A stretch of 64,000 nucleotides of DNA, from positions 51,265 through 115,264 of the forward strand of contig JAGBTQ010000001.1 of NCBI GenBank assembly GCA_017631275.1. The letters are read 5' to 3'. Below are positions 8,064 through 16,922 of this stretch, piece after piece. This stretch comes from Alistipes sp. Lineage in GTDB: Bacteria > Bacteroidota > Bacteroidia > Bacteroidales > Rikenellaceae. Each line of letters starts with the position of its first letter. Within the stretch, counting starts at the first letter, position 1. The position numbers and the translations under genes are program-made. The notes below the pieces were generated by a model that saw only the letters and a list, made by a program, of their open reading frames with translations, was not told the origin of the DNA and did not search any database.

Positions 8064-8092
8064 AAACAAAAGCTAACGCTTTCTTGTGTTAA
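8064..8092 (-). terminator. Weak hairpin downstream of histone-like gene
   Basis: The arms AAAGC and GCTTT (8069-8073, 8078-8082) are followed on the minus strand by TTGTTTG. In addition CTTTTGTTTG near 8018 can pair with CAAACAAAAG near 8063. This is a modest candidate for the end of the histone-like transcript. The rest of 7948-8131 holds no gene that I can see. Confidence 0.3.
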
Positions 8093-8131
8093 ATATGTAT
8101 GTGCAGCAATGCTACACTAATGAGGGAGAGA

Positions 8132-8308
8132 TTAGTTCTTGCCAGCCTCGACAGAAACCTTGCGGAACTCCTTCATCAACTTCTCAAGCTCCAATGAAGC
8201 CTTTCGAGCGCGAGTACCTGCCGCCTTGTTCCCTTTCTCTACCTGCAACGCAGCATCCTTTGAGAATGCCTCGAATGCCTCATTGATTTTTGCTACCAAT
8301 TCGTTCAT
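8132..8308 (-). CDS. Histone H1/Hc1-like small basic protein
   Basis: A 58-residue Lys/Arg-rich protein with the Bacteroidota Hc1-like pattern: MNELVAKINEAFEAF, then EKGNKAAGTRARKASLE and LMKEFRKVSVEAGKN. The family is thought to bind DNA and condense chromatin. The longer frame opening further upstream at 8524 overlaps the recombinase gene in another frame, so ATG 8308 is taken as the start because the homologous family begins there. Such genes are usually chromosomal and conserved in Bacteroidales. Its place beside a recombinase may mean it was carried by the element or that the element inserted beside it. Confidence 0.85.
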   Translation of the reverse strand: MNELVAKINEAFEAFSKDAALQVEKGNKAAGTRARKASLELEKLMKEFRKVSVEAGKN

Positions 8309-8351
8309 AGTGTCTATTGTTTTAGAATTCAACTGCAAAGATAACACAAAA

Positions 8352-9629
8352 TCAGAAAATAGATTCCATTTCGCGCTTGATTTCCTCTCTTCGAGTATTC
8401 TTATAGTAGTGTTTGTAGATAGTAAGAGGACTGTTACCTGCCATTTCCGCAACGACATAAGGGTTGTTGCCAGCATCCACCATCTTCGAAATAAACGAAC
8501 CACGAGCAGAGTACCAGGTAACATTCTCTTTAATTCTAAGCATCTTACAAGCCTTGGTTAGGGTGTTTGACAATCTGGTAGAGAGTTGCTTGACTCGACA
8601 AGTCTTCTTGGTCGTGGTTGTGTGCTTATGAGTAAAGACCGGGAACACATAGTTCTCATATCCTTTTCCTTTATATTTATTAAGAATCTCTCTTGCTTTT
8701 TGTAGAAGAATTGGCTTGGCAGTCTTCGGAAACTTTATGCGTTCATAGATGATGCAGTCTTCCTGGATTAGGTCCCAGGTTAAATTGCATACATCAACAT
8801 TTGCCATACCTCCTGTATAGTAACTGAATAGGAACAAATCAAGATGTAGATTCTCTTTTGCGGTAAACAGAGTACGATCTACATTTGCAATTTTCTCAAT
8901 CACTTTTCCTGATACGGCCTTCGATGTTGTCTCCGGCCATCTGATATCATCTCCCAAACAAGCAAATGCTTCCATATCCACACCATACATTTCTTGCTTG
9001 CGAGCATAATTGCATACAGCACGGAGAAGGCGAAGTTTATGTGTCAGTCCGCCTTTGTTGCCATTTCTAATACCTTGCTCTTTGATCCAGAAAGAGAAAT
9101 CGAGTAAAAACTGTTCATTGATATCTGCGAAGAAGTAGGTAGAAAAAGCTTTGTTGTATTTCTCCTTTGTGAACTGCTGCAAAACTCGGAGCAAATATTT
9201 GTAGCGTTTGGCATTTGTTGTACTGTCAACAATCTTCCCGTTTTTAACTTTTTTCTTCTCACGAAATTTTGCCTCAAGGAACTCTATCATCTGCTGAACA
9301 GATTTGACCTTGACCTCGGACTTTATTGTCTTGACTTCATCCAGAGCGTGCGCTAATTGAACAGGAGACCAATTGCGTTCCTCTGCCTCCCACTTATCAG
9401 CGATATGCAGATACTGTGTGCGTAAATCGAAAAGAATTTTGTTCTTGGTGGTCGCTTCAAAACTACCGACTCGGAAACTTTGTGACTTTGCATCCCAATC
9501 TTTAAGAAGCCCCGTAACCTCCAGCACCTTTGGCACACGGGCGTATCCAGACTTGAAGAATATCATCTCCAACTTGACCATTTTGCGGTCTTTGGGGTTG
9601 GATTTCCCTTTGATGTTAATCGTATACAT
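8352..9629 (-). CDS. Tyrosine recombinase (phage-type integrase)
   Basis: A 425-residue integrase of the Bacteroidales type: an N-terminal arm-binding region (start MYTINIKGKSNPKDRK), a SAM-like core-binding domain at about 105-215, and a catalytic domain. In the catalytic domain the first-arginine motif reads YYTGGMANVDVCNL, with no Arg at the usual position, as in some Bacteroides integrases. Box II is YSARGSF (Arg376), the usual LGH is AGN (Asn399), and the nucleophile is one of the tyrosines in HYYKN (408/409). These departures are known in related active enzymes, so it may still work. The gene faces the inverted repeats at 9633-9798 and is the likely mover of the element. Confidence 0.9.
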   Translation of the reverse strand: MYTINIKGKSNPKDRKMVKLEMIFFKSGYARVPKVLEVTGLLKDWDAKSQSFRVGSFEATTKNKILFDLRTQYLHIADKWEAEERNWSPVQLAHALDEVKTIKSEVKVKSVQQMIEFLEAKFREKKKVKNGKIVDSTTNAKRYKYLLRVLQQFTKEKYNKAFSTYFFADINEQFLLDFSFWIKEQGIRNGNKGGLTHKLRLLRAVCNYARKQEMYGVDMEAFACLGDDIRWPETTSKAVSGKVIEKIANVDRTLFTAKENLHLDLFLFSYYTGGMANVDVCNLTWDLIQEDCIIYERIKFPKTAKPILLQKAREILNKYKGKGYENYVFPVFTHKHTTTTKKTCRVKQLSTRLSNTLTKACKMLRIKENVTWYSARGSFISKMVDAGNNPYVVAEMAGNSPLTIYKHYYKNTRREEIKREMESIF

Positions 9630-9632
9630 AAA

Positions 9633-9798
9633 ATTGATAACGAGTTAGTTAATGACTACTATTAATTTGCTTGTGTTGGCCTTAGTTGCTACAAATTAGC
9701 CTACATAGAAGCCTACATGGAAAGAGTAGGTTGCCCAGCAAATTAATGTTTATACGGCTTTTGACCGTACGGGTCATTATCTCTAACTCGTTATCAAT
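9633..9798. repeat. Inverted and direct repeats next to integrase (candidate attachment region)
   Basis: A perfect 16-bp inverted repeat, ATTGATAACGAGTTAG at 9633-9648 and its complement at 9783-9798, encloses 134 bp. Inside is a direct repeat AGCCTACAT at 9698-9706 and 9710-9718, 12 bp apart, plus an inverse GTAGG at 9727. This layout beside the integrase start fits recombinase arm and core binding sites. The remaining bases up to 9886 hold no gene. Confidence 0.55.
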
Positions 9799-9886
9799 CA
9801 GTTTAATGTACTATATCAAGTACATAAGGTTCGAAAAAAGGGTGTGCCTTTTCGTTAACACCTTTTATCTTTAGCTTAGGTTGAGA

Positions 9887-10201
9887 TTAGAGCATAGCCT
9901 CGATCTTAGCCTTGAGCTGCTCCTTAGTAGCTGCACCTACGTGCTTGTCAACCTGCTTGCCATCCTTAAGGAAAACGATAGTAGGAACGTTGCGAATCAT
10001 GAAGCTTGCAGCAACATCGTCGCCCTCCTCAACATCGCACTTGCCAATAAGCACCTTGCCATCGTACTCCTCAGCGAGCTCGTCGATGATAGGAGCTACC
10101 ATGCGGCAAGGACCGCACCATGTTGCCCAGAAATCGATAACTGTAGGAAGGCCCTGAGCCTTAATCTCCTCAAAATTCTCATTGTTAATCTTCAATGCCA
10201 T
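9887..10201 (-). CDS. trxA: Thioredoxin
   Basis: A 104-residue thioredoxin with the redox motif WCGPC at residues 28-32, the buried Asp at 23 and the cis-proline segment NVPTIVFLKDGK. It reduces protein disulfides in the cytoplasm using electrons from thioredoxin reductase and supplies ribonucleotide reductase and other enzymes. There is no signal peptide, and the length is typical. It starts 12 bases after the stop of dnaE on the same strand and is probably co-transcribed. The switch from AT-rich element DNA to core composition happens just before this gene. Confidence 0.97.
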   Translation of the reverse strand: MALKINNENFEEIKAQGLPTVIDFWATWCGPCRMVAPIIDELAEEYDGKVLIGKCDVEEGDDVAASFMIRNVPTIVFLKDGKQVDKHVGAATKEQLKAKIEAML

Positions 10202-10213
10202 AATTGTAAGGTT

Positions 10214-13200
10214 TTAAATGTTTATAAAATAGTTGATGTCGTTACTATCCAAAAAGTTGATAAACTCGGTTGATGGTGCCACTCGATACTTCTTCGAGCT
10301 GAGCTTAATTTTGACATCCTCCTTGTGATCAACGATAATAAATTGTAGTGTCGCCTTGCCACTATTCGCTGCCGCCTGCTCAAGTATCATGTTCGTAAAC
10401 GATGTGCATACCTCGTTGATATCGAGCTCGATACGAATATTGGTGATACCATCAGCAATATCAGCAAGATGCTGAATAGAGAGTATCTTATACTCCAGCT
10501 CCTCGGGTTGACGGTAGGGTCGTACCTGCACGCGTCCGCGTATAAACAAGAAGTTGTTTACCTGGATAAGTGAGCTAAAGCGCTCATACTCCTTGCTAAA
10601 TAGCGTGAACTCGTGCTCAGTGTTATAATCTTCGAGCACAAAGCGTGCGTAAGGGCGTCCATCTTTTGTGGCAAGTGGAGTCACGCTCGTTACAACGCCA
10701 GCAAGGGCAACTTCAGTGTCCTTGAGGAGGTTTAGATCCTGAAGCGACAAAAGATCGTGCTGGCATGCTCGGCGAAGGATAAATCCAAACCTATCAAGAG
10801 GGTGCGACGACATGTATAATCCAATCACCTCACGCTCCTTGTTGAGTATTGTCAGCGGATTCCAATCTTCAACCTGAGGTACACGTGGTGGCTGAATATT
10901 GCCACCTATTGATGTGTCCATGCCAAAGAGACTCTGCTGCGAGTTCTGCTTCTCCTGTTGCATGCGCTGACCATAACGAATGAGCGACTCGATATATTGT
11001 ACGCCCGATGAGTCCTCGGCAAAGAAGCGAGAACGGTTAAAGTCGATAAGCGAGTCGAAACCACCAGCATAGGCAATGCTCTCAAGACACTTGCGGTTAA
11101 CCACAGAGAAGTTTACGCGCTCCATGAAGTTGTAGATATCCTTGTATGGACCATTCTCCTGACGCTCACGGATTATCGACTCAGAGGCTGCCTCACCAAC
11201 ACCCTTGATTGCCGCCAAGCCAAAGCGAATGTCGCCCTGCTTGTTGGTTGAGAACTTGAGCAATGACTCGTTGATATCTGGACCCAATACCGAAATTCCC
11301 ATGTTCTTGCACTCGGTCATGTAGGCTGTAACCTGCTTAATATCATTGAGGTTACGGCTAAGTACCGTTGCCATATACTCGGAAGGGTAGTGAGCCTTGA
11401 TGTATGCTGTTTGGTATGCCACCCACGAGTAGCATGTAGCATGCGACTTATTGAAGGCATACGACGCAAACTTCTCCCAGTCGGCCCAAATCTTCTCGAG
11501 CACCTTCTCGTCGTGGCCATTCGACTTGCCACCAGCGATAAACTTAGGTTTAAGCTCGTCAAGCTTCGACTTGATCTTCTTACCCATCGCCTTACGCAAG
11601 GTGTCAGACTCGCCTCGGGTGAAGTTGCCGAGCAGACGCGATAGAAGCATGACCTGCTCCTGATATACGGTAATACCATAGGTGTCCTTCAAGTAGCGCT
11701 CCATGATAGGAATATCGTACTCGATAGGCTTGCGGCCGTGCTTACGGTCGATAAAGTCGGGAATGTAATCCATCGGACCTGGACGATACAATGCGTTCAT
11801 CGCAATAAGATCCTCGAAGGTCGATGGCTGAAGCTCACGGAGATACTTCTGCATACCGGGCGACTCAAACTGGAATGTTCCGATTGTTCCGCCCTTGCAG
11901 TATAGCTCGTAGGTCTTTTTATCGTCGATAGGTATTGTGTCGGGGTCGATGACTACACCGTGTGTAATGCGCACATTCTCAACAGCATCCTTGATGATTG
12001 ACAGGGTCTTTAGGCCAAGGAAGTCCATCTTGATAAGTCCGGTATCCTCAATCACTGAGCCTTCGTACTGCGTAACGAGCATGTTCTCGCCAGTCTCCTT
12101 GTCAACGGCGGTGCTCACAGGTACCCAATCAGTGATATCGTCGCGACAAATGATTGTGCCACAAGCATGTACGCCCGTGCCACGAACATTACCTTCAAGC
12201 ATCTTCGCATACTTGATCGTATCGTGCATGATAGGGTCATTCGACTCCTCGGCAGCCTTAAGCTCGGGAACAGCCATGATGGCGTTCTTGAGGTTGATTT
12301 TTAGCTGCTTATCCTTGTCGTTAGGGTCGGTAATGCGGTCGGGAACCCACTTGCATAGCTGGTTTGCTTGCGCCAAAGGCAGCTTCTGCACACGTGCAAC
12401 ATCCTTAAGCGCCATCTTTGTTGCCATGGTGCCGTAGGTGATGATGTGCGCCACCTTCTCCTTACCATATTTCTGTGTTACCCAATTGAGCACACGTCCG
12501 CGACCATCATCATCAAAGTCGATATCAATATCTGGCAATGAGATACGGTCGGGGTTTAGGAAACGCTCGAACAGAAGGTCGTACTTAATAGGGTCTATCT
12601 GTGTGATACCCAGGCAGTAAGCTACGGCTGAACCCGCAGCAGAACCACGGCCTGGACCTACCGACACGTCGAGCTCCTCGCGCGCAGCACGAATGAAATC
12701 CTGCACAATAAGGAAGTAGCCAGGGAAACCCATGGTCTTCATGATGTGAAGCTCAAACTTAAGACGTGTCTCGGTCTCCTCGTCAAGGATCTCGCCATAG
12801 CGCTTATGTGCGCCGTCCATAGCGAGTTTTGCGAGATAGTCTGCCTCAAGCTTTATTCGATATAACTTGTCGTAACCGCCCAGCTTTTCAATCTTTTTCT
12901 TTGCGTCATCCTCTGACATCACGACATTGCCATTCTCATCCTGAGTAAACTCGTCAAAAATATCTTTTTCGCTATATTTCTGACGATAGCCCTCCTCGGT
13001 GCCGAAATCCTCGGGAATGGCAAATGTTGGCATGATAGGCGAGTGGTCTATAGAGTAGCTCTCAACCTTGTTGCACACCTCTACGGTGTTATCCAACGAC
13101 TCGGGCACAAAGTCAAAGATGGCGTTCATCTCTGCCGTGGTCTTCATCCACTCCTGCTTAGAGTAGAGCATACGGCGTGGATCGTCGAGGTCTTTGGCTG

Positions 13201-14050
13201 TGCCAAGGCAGATTAGGCGGTCGTGCGCCTCAGCATGCTCCTCATCAACAAAGTGTACATCGTTGGTACATACCAACTTAACACCATGCTTGTGTGAATA
13301 GTCGATGAGAAAGTCGTTGACGCGCTCCTGCTCAACCCATGTCTCGTGATTGGCACGCTCAACGGTAGCCTTATGAAGCTGAAGCTCAAGATAGTAGTCG
13401 TCGCCAAATATTGAGCGGTGCCACTCAATGGCTGCCGCAGCATCTTCAAGACGTCCACTACGAATAAGGCGTGGAATCTCGCCACCAAGACATGCCGAAC
13501 AGCAAATCAAGCCCTCGTGATACTTCTCCAACTCGACACGGTCGGTACGTGGACGCATGTAGAAGCCCTCGGTATAGGCCTTAGAGACAATCTTGATTAG
13601 ATTTTTGTATCCTTGCATGTTCTTGGCAAGAAGAATAAGGTGATAACCACCCTGATCCTCTTTGCCCTCCTTGTTGTGGAGTCGGCGGTGTGCTACGTAT
13701 ACCTCGCAGCCGATGATGCCCTTGAAGTCCTGCTTAGGTATCTTGTCGAGGTCGGCACGTGCCTTGGCGAGTGTTGCAGAACTATCCTCGCCCATCTCCT
13801 CTGCCGAAGCAGTGCCATTTTCAAGGCGCTCAATGAGTCCTTGTAGTACCTTAATCTTATCTTTGCGTGCGCCGTTCTTCTTCTTTACATAGTTAAAGAA
13901 CTCCTTGACACCGAACATGTTACCATGGTCGGTTAGGGCAATGCCAGGCATGCCGTCGTCGATGGCCTTATCAACAAGCTTGGTGATGCTTGCCTGTCCG
14001 TCGAGCAACGAGTATTGGCTATGTACGTGTAGGTGTACGAATGGGCGCAT
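10214..14050 (-). CDS. dnaE: DNA polymerase III alpha subunit
   Basis: A 1278-residue replicative polymerase catalytic subunit. The PHP domain opens the protein (HLHVHSQYSLLDG). The polymerase acidic motif PDIDIDFDDDGR lies near residue 505, followed by GTGVHACG, a helix-hairpin-helix region (IKGVGEAASESI) and a C-terminal OB-fold (about 1080-1170). It copies the chromosome at the fork with the beta clamp and clamp loader. The sequence is intact and slightly longer than E. coli DnaE, as usual in Bacteroidota. CAAATATA at 14085-14092 is a good minus-strand -7 box (TATATTTG), but a matching -33 TTG is not evident. The gene is followed by trxA. Confidence 0.98.
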   Translation of the reverse strand: MRPFVHLHVHSQYSLLDGQASITKLVDKAIDDGMPGIALTDHGNMFGVKEFFNYVKKKNGARKDKIKVLQGLIERLENGTASAEEMGEDSSATLAKARADLDKIPKQDFKGIIGCEVYVAHRRLHNKEGKEDQGGYHLILLAKNMQGYKNLIKIVSKAYTEGFYMRPRTDRVELEKYHEGLICCSACLGGEIPRLIRSGRLEDAAAAIEWHRSIFGDDYYLELQLHKATVERANHETWVEQERVNDFLIDYSHKHGVKLVCTNDVHFVDEEHAEAHDRLICLGTAKDLDDPRRMLYSKQEWMKTTAEMNAIFDFVPESLDNTVEVCNKVESYSIDHSPIMPTFAIPEDFGTEEGYRQKYSEKDIFDEFTQDENGNVVMSEDDAKKKIEKLGGYDKLYRIKLEADYLAKLAMDGAHKRYGEILDEETETRLKFELHIMKTMGFPGYFLIVQDFIRAAREELDVSVGPGRGSAAGSAVAYCLGITQIDPIKYDLLFERFLNPDRISLPDIDIDFDDDGRGRVLNWVTQKYGKEKVAHIITYGTMATKMALKDVARVQKLPLAQANQLCKWVPDRITDPNDKDKQLKINLKNAIMAVPELKAAEESNDPIMHDTIKYAKMLEGNVRGTGVHACGTIICRDDITDWVPVSTAVDKETGENMLVTQYEGSVIEDTGLIKMDFLGLKTLSIIKDAVENVRITHGVVIDPDTIPIDDKKTYELYCKGGTIGTFQFESPGMQKYLRELQPSTFEDLIAMNALYRPGPMDYIPDFIDRKHGRKPIEYDIPIMERYLKDTYGITVYQEQVMLLSRLLGNFTRGESDTLRKAMGKKIKSKLDELKPKFIAGGKSNGHDEKVLEKIWADWEKFASYAFNKSHATCYSWVAYQTAYIKAHYPSEYMATVLSRNLNDIKQVTAYMTECKNMGISVLGPDINESLLKFSTNKQGDIRFGLAAIKGVGEAASESIIRERQENGPYKDIYNFMERVNFSVVNRKCLESIAYAGGFDSLIDFNRSRFFAEDSSGVQYIESLIRYGQRMQQEKQNSQQSLFGMDTSIGGNIQPPRVPQVEDWNPLTILNKEREVIGLYMSSHPLDRFGFILRRACQHDLLSLQDLNLLKDTEVALAGVVTSVTPLATKDGRPYARFVLEDYNTEHEFTLFSKEYERFSSLIQVNNFLFIRGRVQVRPYRQPEELEYKILSIQHLADIADGITNIRIELDINEVCTSFTNMILEQAAANSGKATLQFIIVDHKEDVKIKLSSKKYRVAPSTEFINFLDSNDINYFINI

Positions 14051-14173
14051 GGCAGAGTATTTGTACTATATTAAATTAAGTGTACAAATATAACGATAAT
14101 TTTTTGGAAAATTTTAGTCTTTGAAATAGAATTTTTAAGAAAAAAGTATTAACTTTACACAAAACCTGATACT

Positions 14174-14398
14174 ATGACTACAACTTCAACACCTTCAGAG
14201 AGTTTGGTTCTCGTTCAGGCTTTCGACAACCCAATGATGGCAGAGATCTCAAAGTCGATTTTAGATTGTGCCGGAATATTTTGTGTGCTTCATGGCGAGT
14301 ATCTCTCGTCGGTCTATGCTATTGGCGCCTTCCCCACACGCCTAATGGTGCGACCCGAAGATTATGATGAGGCGCTCAGGCTGCTGGGGGAAAGATAG
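14174..14398 (+). CDS. DUF2007-type small protein
   Basis: A 74-residue cytoplasmic protein with the DUF2007 pattern: LVLVQAFDNPMMAEISKSIL, then a strand pair ending LMVRPEDYDEALRLL. The family is called putative signal transducing proteins because of its resemblance to PII-like folds, but its ligand and role are unknown. It stands alone on the plus strand between divergent dnaE and convergent aroE. An AT-rich stretch containing TAACTTTA at 14150-14157 precedes it and may be its -7 region; the spacing to the nearest TTG is not ideal. Confidence 0.75.
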   Translation: MTTTSTPSESLVLVQAFDNPMMAEISKSILDCAGIFCVLHGEYLSSVYAIGAFPTRLMVRPEDYDEALRLLGER

Positions 14399-14414
14399 CT
14401 AGGGGAATCTCTCT

Positions 14415-15152
14415 TTACATACCGAGGCACTTGCGCCAAATGTGCCATGATGCGATAGCTTGTGTTTGCAACATGAGCATACCACCCATTGTCGTTGCTC
14501 CACGCTCCTCGGCAAGCTTAATTAGCTTGGTCTCAGCGGGGTTATAGACGAGGTCGAAAATGCGGTGGCTAGGGTTTATATGCTCGTAGTTAATCGCAGG
14601 GCAGCTCTCTGTGTCTGGCGACATGCCAAGTGGGGTAGTGTTGATGACTACGGTGTACAACGCAAGAAGTTCGGGTGTGAGCTCCTCGTAGGTAATATCA
14701 CCACGACCCTTTTCGCGTGATACGACAAGATGTATTACGCCGTACTTGCTCAAGATGTACTGCACAGCCTTTGATGCGCCGCCTGTTCCAAGCACGAGTG
14801 CCTTGTGCTCAGGTGTAACGTCAAGCCAATGGAGCGATGCCTCTACACCGGCAATATCAGTGTTGTGACCAATTAGTTTGCCATCTTTGATTTCCACGCA
14901 GTTAACTGCGCCCACCTCGCGTGCTGCATCATCAAGTGAATCAAGGTATGGAATAATCGACTCTTTGTATGGAATAGTAACGTTAAAACCGTCTAGAGGG
15001 GTTGATTTTAACACCTCTTTGATATCCTCGATCTTCTCAAGCTCGAGTAGCTGGTAGTCTGCATCTATCTCCTCGATCTTGAATTTCGAGTTGAAGAAGT
15101 TGGCAGAAAATGAGTGCCCGAGCTTTTTGCCTATTAACGCAAAGTGTCGCAT
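14415..15152 (-). CDS. aroE: Shikimate dehydrogenase
   Basis: A 245-residue NADP-dependent enzyme that reduces 3-dehydroshikimate to shikimate in aromatic amino-acid synthesis. Visible motifs are the substrate-binding GKKLGHSFSANFFN, the catalytic Lys in NVTIPYKE, NTDIAG, the nucleotide-binding loop VLGTGGASKAV and the C-terminal GGMLMLQTQA. It is slightly shorter than E. coli AroE. Its start overlaps the end of the upstream membrane-protein gene by 19 bases, indicating co-translation from the yqaA-like promoter. No terminator was recognised in the short gap to the convergent DUF2007 gene. Confidence 0.96.
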   Translation of the reverse strand: MRHFALIGKKLGHSFSANFFNSKFKIEEIDADYQLLELEKIEDIKEVLKSTPLDGFNVTIPYKESIIPYLDSLDDAAREVGAVNCVEIKDGKLIGHNTDIAGVEASLHWLDVTPEHKALVLGTGGASKAVQYILSKYGVIHLVVSREKGRGDITYEELTPELLALYTVVINTTPLGMSPDTESCPAINYEHINPSHRIFDLVYNPAETKLIKLAEERGATTMGGMLMLQTQAIASWHIWRKCLGM

Positions 15153-15856
15153 GGTTCAATAATCTCGATGTTGTTGTCTGTTGTGCTCTTATCGATAGGT
15201 GCTACAATCTCAGTTGTTGCGTTTGTTGAGTCCTCTGCGTTCTCCTCGCCGCTACCAAATAGCCATAGTGCTAATGCTGTGAAGCCGATAAGCATAACAG
15301 TGAAGAGTGATGCTAAGAGGTTGAAATACTTGTCGATAAATACCTTGATTGGTGCTCCAAACTTCCATATAAGACCTCCAATAAGGAAGAAACGCAAGCC
15401 ACGTGATACGATTGATGCAATTACGAACATCAGGAAGTTGATGTCGAACATGCCGCCTGCAATGGTGAATAGTTTGAAGGGTAGTGGGGTGAAGCCTGCG
15501 GTAAATACAATCCAGAAGTTGTACTTATCGTATAAGTTACCCACATTTTTGAAGCTTTCAACCGAGAATACGTGGTCGTAGAAGAAGCCAGCTACAGCTG
15601 TAGGCTCACCATCGGGAGCGATCCATAAGAAGTGACCAATGGCATAGCCAAACATTGCACCTATGATTGAGCCAACAAGACACAATGATGCAAAGCGGAA
15701 TGACTTTTTTGTTGCGCCCAAGCATAGGGCTATAAGTAGAACATCGGGGGGTAATGGAAACCAGCTCGCTTCAAAGAGAGCGATAACAAACAGAGCAACC
15801 CAGCCCCAACGACTTTCGCTCCATGAGAGTACCCAATTATATAGTTTTTTTACCAT
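15134..15856 (-). CDS. YqaA/DedA-like (VTT-domain) membrane protein with acidic tail
   Basis: A 240-residue inner-membrane protein with four or five hydrophobic segments, an amphipathic re-entrant region (FPLPPDVLLIALCLG) and the segment TAGFTPLPFKLFTIAGG, which are marks of the YqaA branch of the VTT/DedA family. Such proteins are linked to membrane-lipid scrambling or envelope homeostasis; the exact role of YqaA is not known. The C-terminal 35 residues (from GSGEENAEDS) are hydrophilic and acidic, an extension not needed for the fold. It is the first gene of a two-gene unit with aroE. Confidence 0.8.
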   Translation of the reverse strand: MVKKLYNWVLSWSESRWGWVALFVIALFEASWFPLPPDVLLIALCLGATKKSFRFASLCLVGSIIGAMFGYAIGHFLWIAPDGEPTAVAGFFYDHVFSVESFKNVGNLYDKYNFWIVFTAGFTPLPFKLFTIAGGMFDINFLMFVIASIVSRGLRFFLIGGLIWKFGAPIKVFIDKYFNLLASLFTVMLIGFTALALWLFGSGEENAEDSTNATTEIVAPIDKSTTDNNIEIIEPCDTLR

Positions 15857-15881
15857 AATCCTATTAGTTATTAACGAGTGG

Positions 15882-15911
15882 CAAATTTACGACTTTTATT
15901 CAAAACTGCAA
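15882..15911 (-). promoter_or_regulatory. Bacteroidota promoter for the yqaA-like/aroE unit
   Basis: On the minus strand the -7 box TAAATTTG (15889 to 15882) and a TTG at 15911-15909 are 19 bases apart. The -33 element lies within the last codons of mnmA, so the unit can be transcribed separately from the upstream DUF3276-mnmA pair. Confidence 0.6.
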
Positions 15912-16906
15912 ATTATGCCTCCACCAATAACTAAATTTTTACGATAAAAAACTAGGGGTTGACCTACGGCTGGTGCCCATGCTGGATCGTCACATATAAC
16001 ACAGTAGCCATTGGCGTGTTGCTTAACCTTTACGGGGTGTTCAGGGTTGCGGCCGATGCCACGAATCATGATGGTGATGTCGTCTGCTGATAGTAGCTCC
16101 TCTGGGTTCGTTATACGGCTCTCGTTGATATAAAGCTTTTGTTTATATAACTCGTTATTATCTCCGACAATCAATCGGTTATTTGTTGCATCTAATCCTG
16201 TGACTCGCATGCCTTCAGGTATACCTACACCACGACGTTGTCCAATGGTATAGCGAGCGATGCCGTTGTGTTGTCCGATGATTTGAGATCTGTTGTTTAC
16301 TATGTCGCCAGCTGAAAAATCTACGCCTTGTGACTTAAGAAATTCAGTGTAGTGCGAGCCGTTGAGAAAGCATATTCCCATGCTCTCCTTCTTGTTTGTG
16401 AAGTTCTCGCGAATGTCACTTTTGAGGACTTGGCGCATAGGTGTGAGCATGCGACGAAGCGTCTCTTCGTCTACGCCCCAAAGGTAGTATGATTGGTCTT
16501 TGTTGCTGTCGAGTGCTCGTGCGATGTATAGGTGTCCATCGCGCTCAACAATATCTAGGTAGTGCCCTGTGGCTATGTGATAGATACCAAGCGAGTTAGC
16601 AACTTTGCATAGTATTGGCCATTTAATGCGAGTGTTGCATAGTGTGCATGGTGCTGGTGTGCAACCATTTGCGTAGCTTGATGTAAAGTAATCGACGATA
16701 TCTTGCTTAAACTGCTCGGTGGCATCGTACTCAAGCCACTCTATGCCAATCTCCTGAGCTTTTAGCTTGGCCGTTTCGAGGAGTTTATGATCGTTTGTGG
16801 TGTTGATGGTGAGTGCTACAACGCGGTAACCTTCATTGCGAAGGTGTTGTGCTGCGGTGCAGCTATCTATGCCGCCACTAAATCCTAAAACTACGCTCTT
16901 ATCCAT
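15896..16906 (-). CDS. mnmA: tRNA 2-thiouridylase, MnmA family
   Basis: A 336-residue PP-loop enzyme that adds sulfur to uridine-34 of certain tRNAs using ATP and a persulfide relay. Seen are the PP-loop GFSGGIDS (residues 8-15), the first catalytic Cys in CTLCN (C90), the substrate segment ATGHYLDI, the second catalytic Cys in MGICFLNG (C179) and the C-terminal beta-barrel region (TIGQRRGVGIPEG). Bacteroidales often have two MnmA paralogues; this one is slightly short and has the atypical GCTPAPCTLCN where most have TPNPCVxCN, so it may be the divergent copy. It follows the DUF3276 gene after 16 bases. Confidence 0.88.
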   Translation of the reverse strand: MDKSVVLGFSGGIDSCTAAQHLRNEGYRVVALTINTTNDHKLLETAKLKAQEIGIEWLEYDATEQFKQDIVDYFTSSYANGCTPAPCTLCNTRIKWPILCKVANSLGIYHIATGHYLDIVERDGHLYIARALDSNKDQSYYLWGVDEETLRRMLTPMRQVLKSDIRENFTNKKESMGICFLNGSHYTEFLKSQGVDFSAGDIVNNRSQIIGQHNGIARYTIGQRRGVGIPEGMRVTGLDATNNRLIVGDNNELYKQKLYINESRITNPEELLSADDITIMIRGIGRNPEHPVKVKQHANGYCVICDDPAWAPAVGQPLVFYRKNLVIGGGIICSFE

Positions 16907-16922
16907 GCCTATAGGCTAATTG

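Larger units (their letters stand above)
3226..9860. mobile_element. Compact phage-derived integrative element or prophage remnant
   Basis: The block is bounded on the left by the end of the barrel gene and on the right by trxA. It contains three phage-type genes on the minus strand (Gp36-like, large terminase, DUF5675), a plus-strand nuclease, a broken HU gene, an unknown gene, a histone-like gene and a tyrosine recombinase near its right edge. No portal, capsid protease, tail or replication genes are present, so it cannot be a complete phage. It may be a decayed prophage or a satellite that relies on a helper. I could not find a direct repeat marking both ends, so the exact limits are uncertain. 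Confidence 0.55.

Noticed and set aside
3226-9860. Direct repeat marking both ends of the phage-like element
   Set aside because: I compared the 3226-3240 region with 9630-9886 by eye and found no convincing shared core, so no attachment-site pair is claimed.
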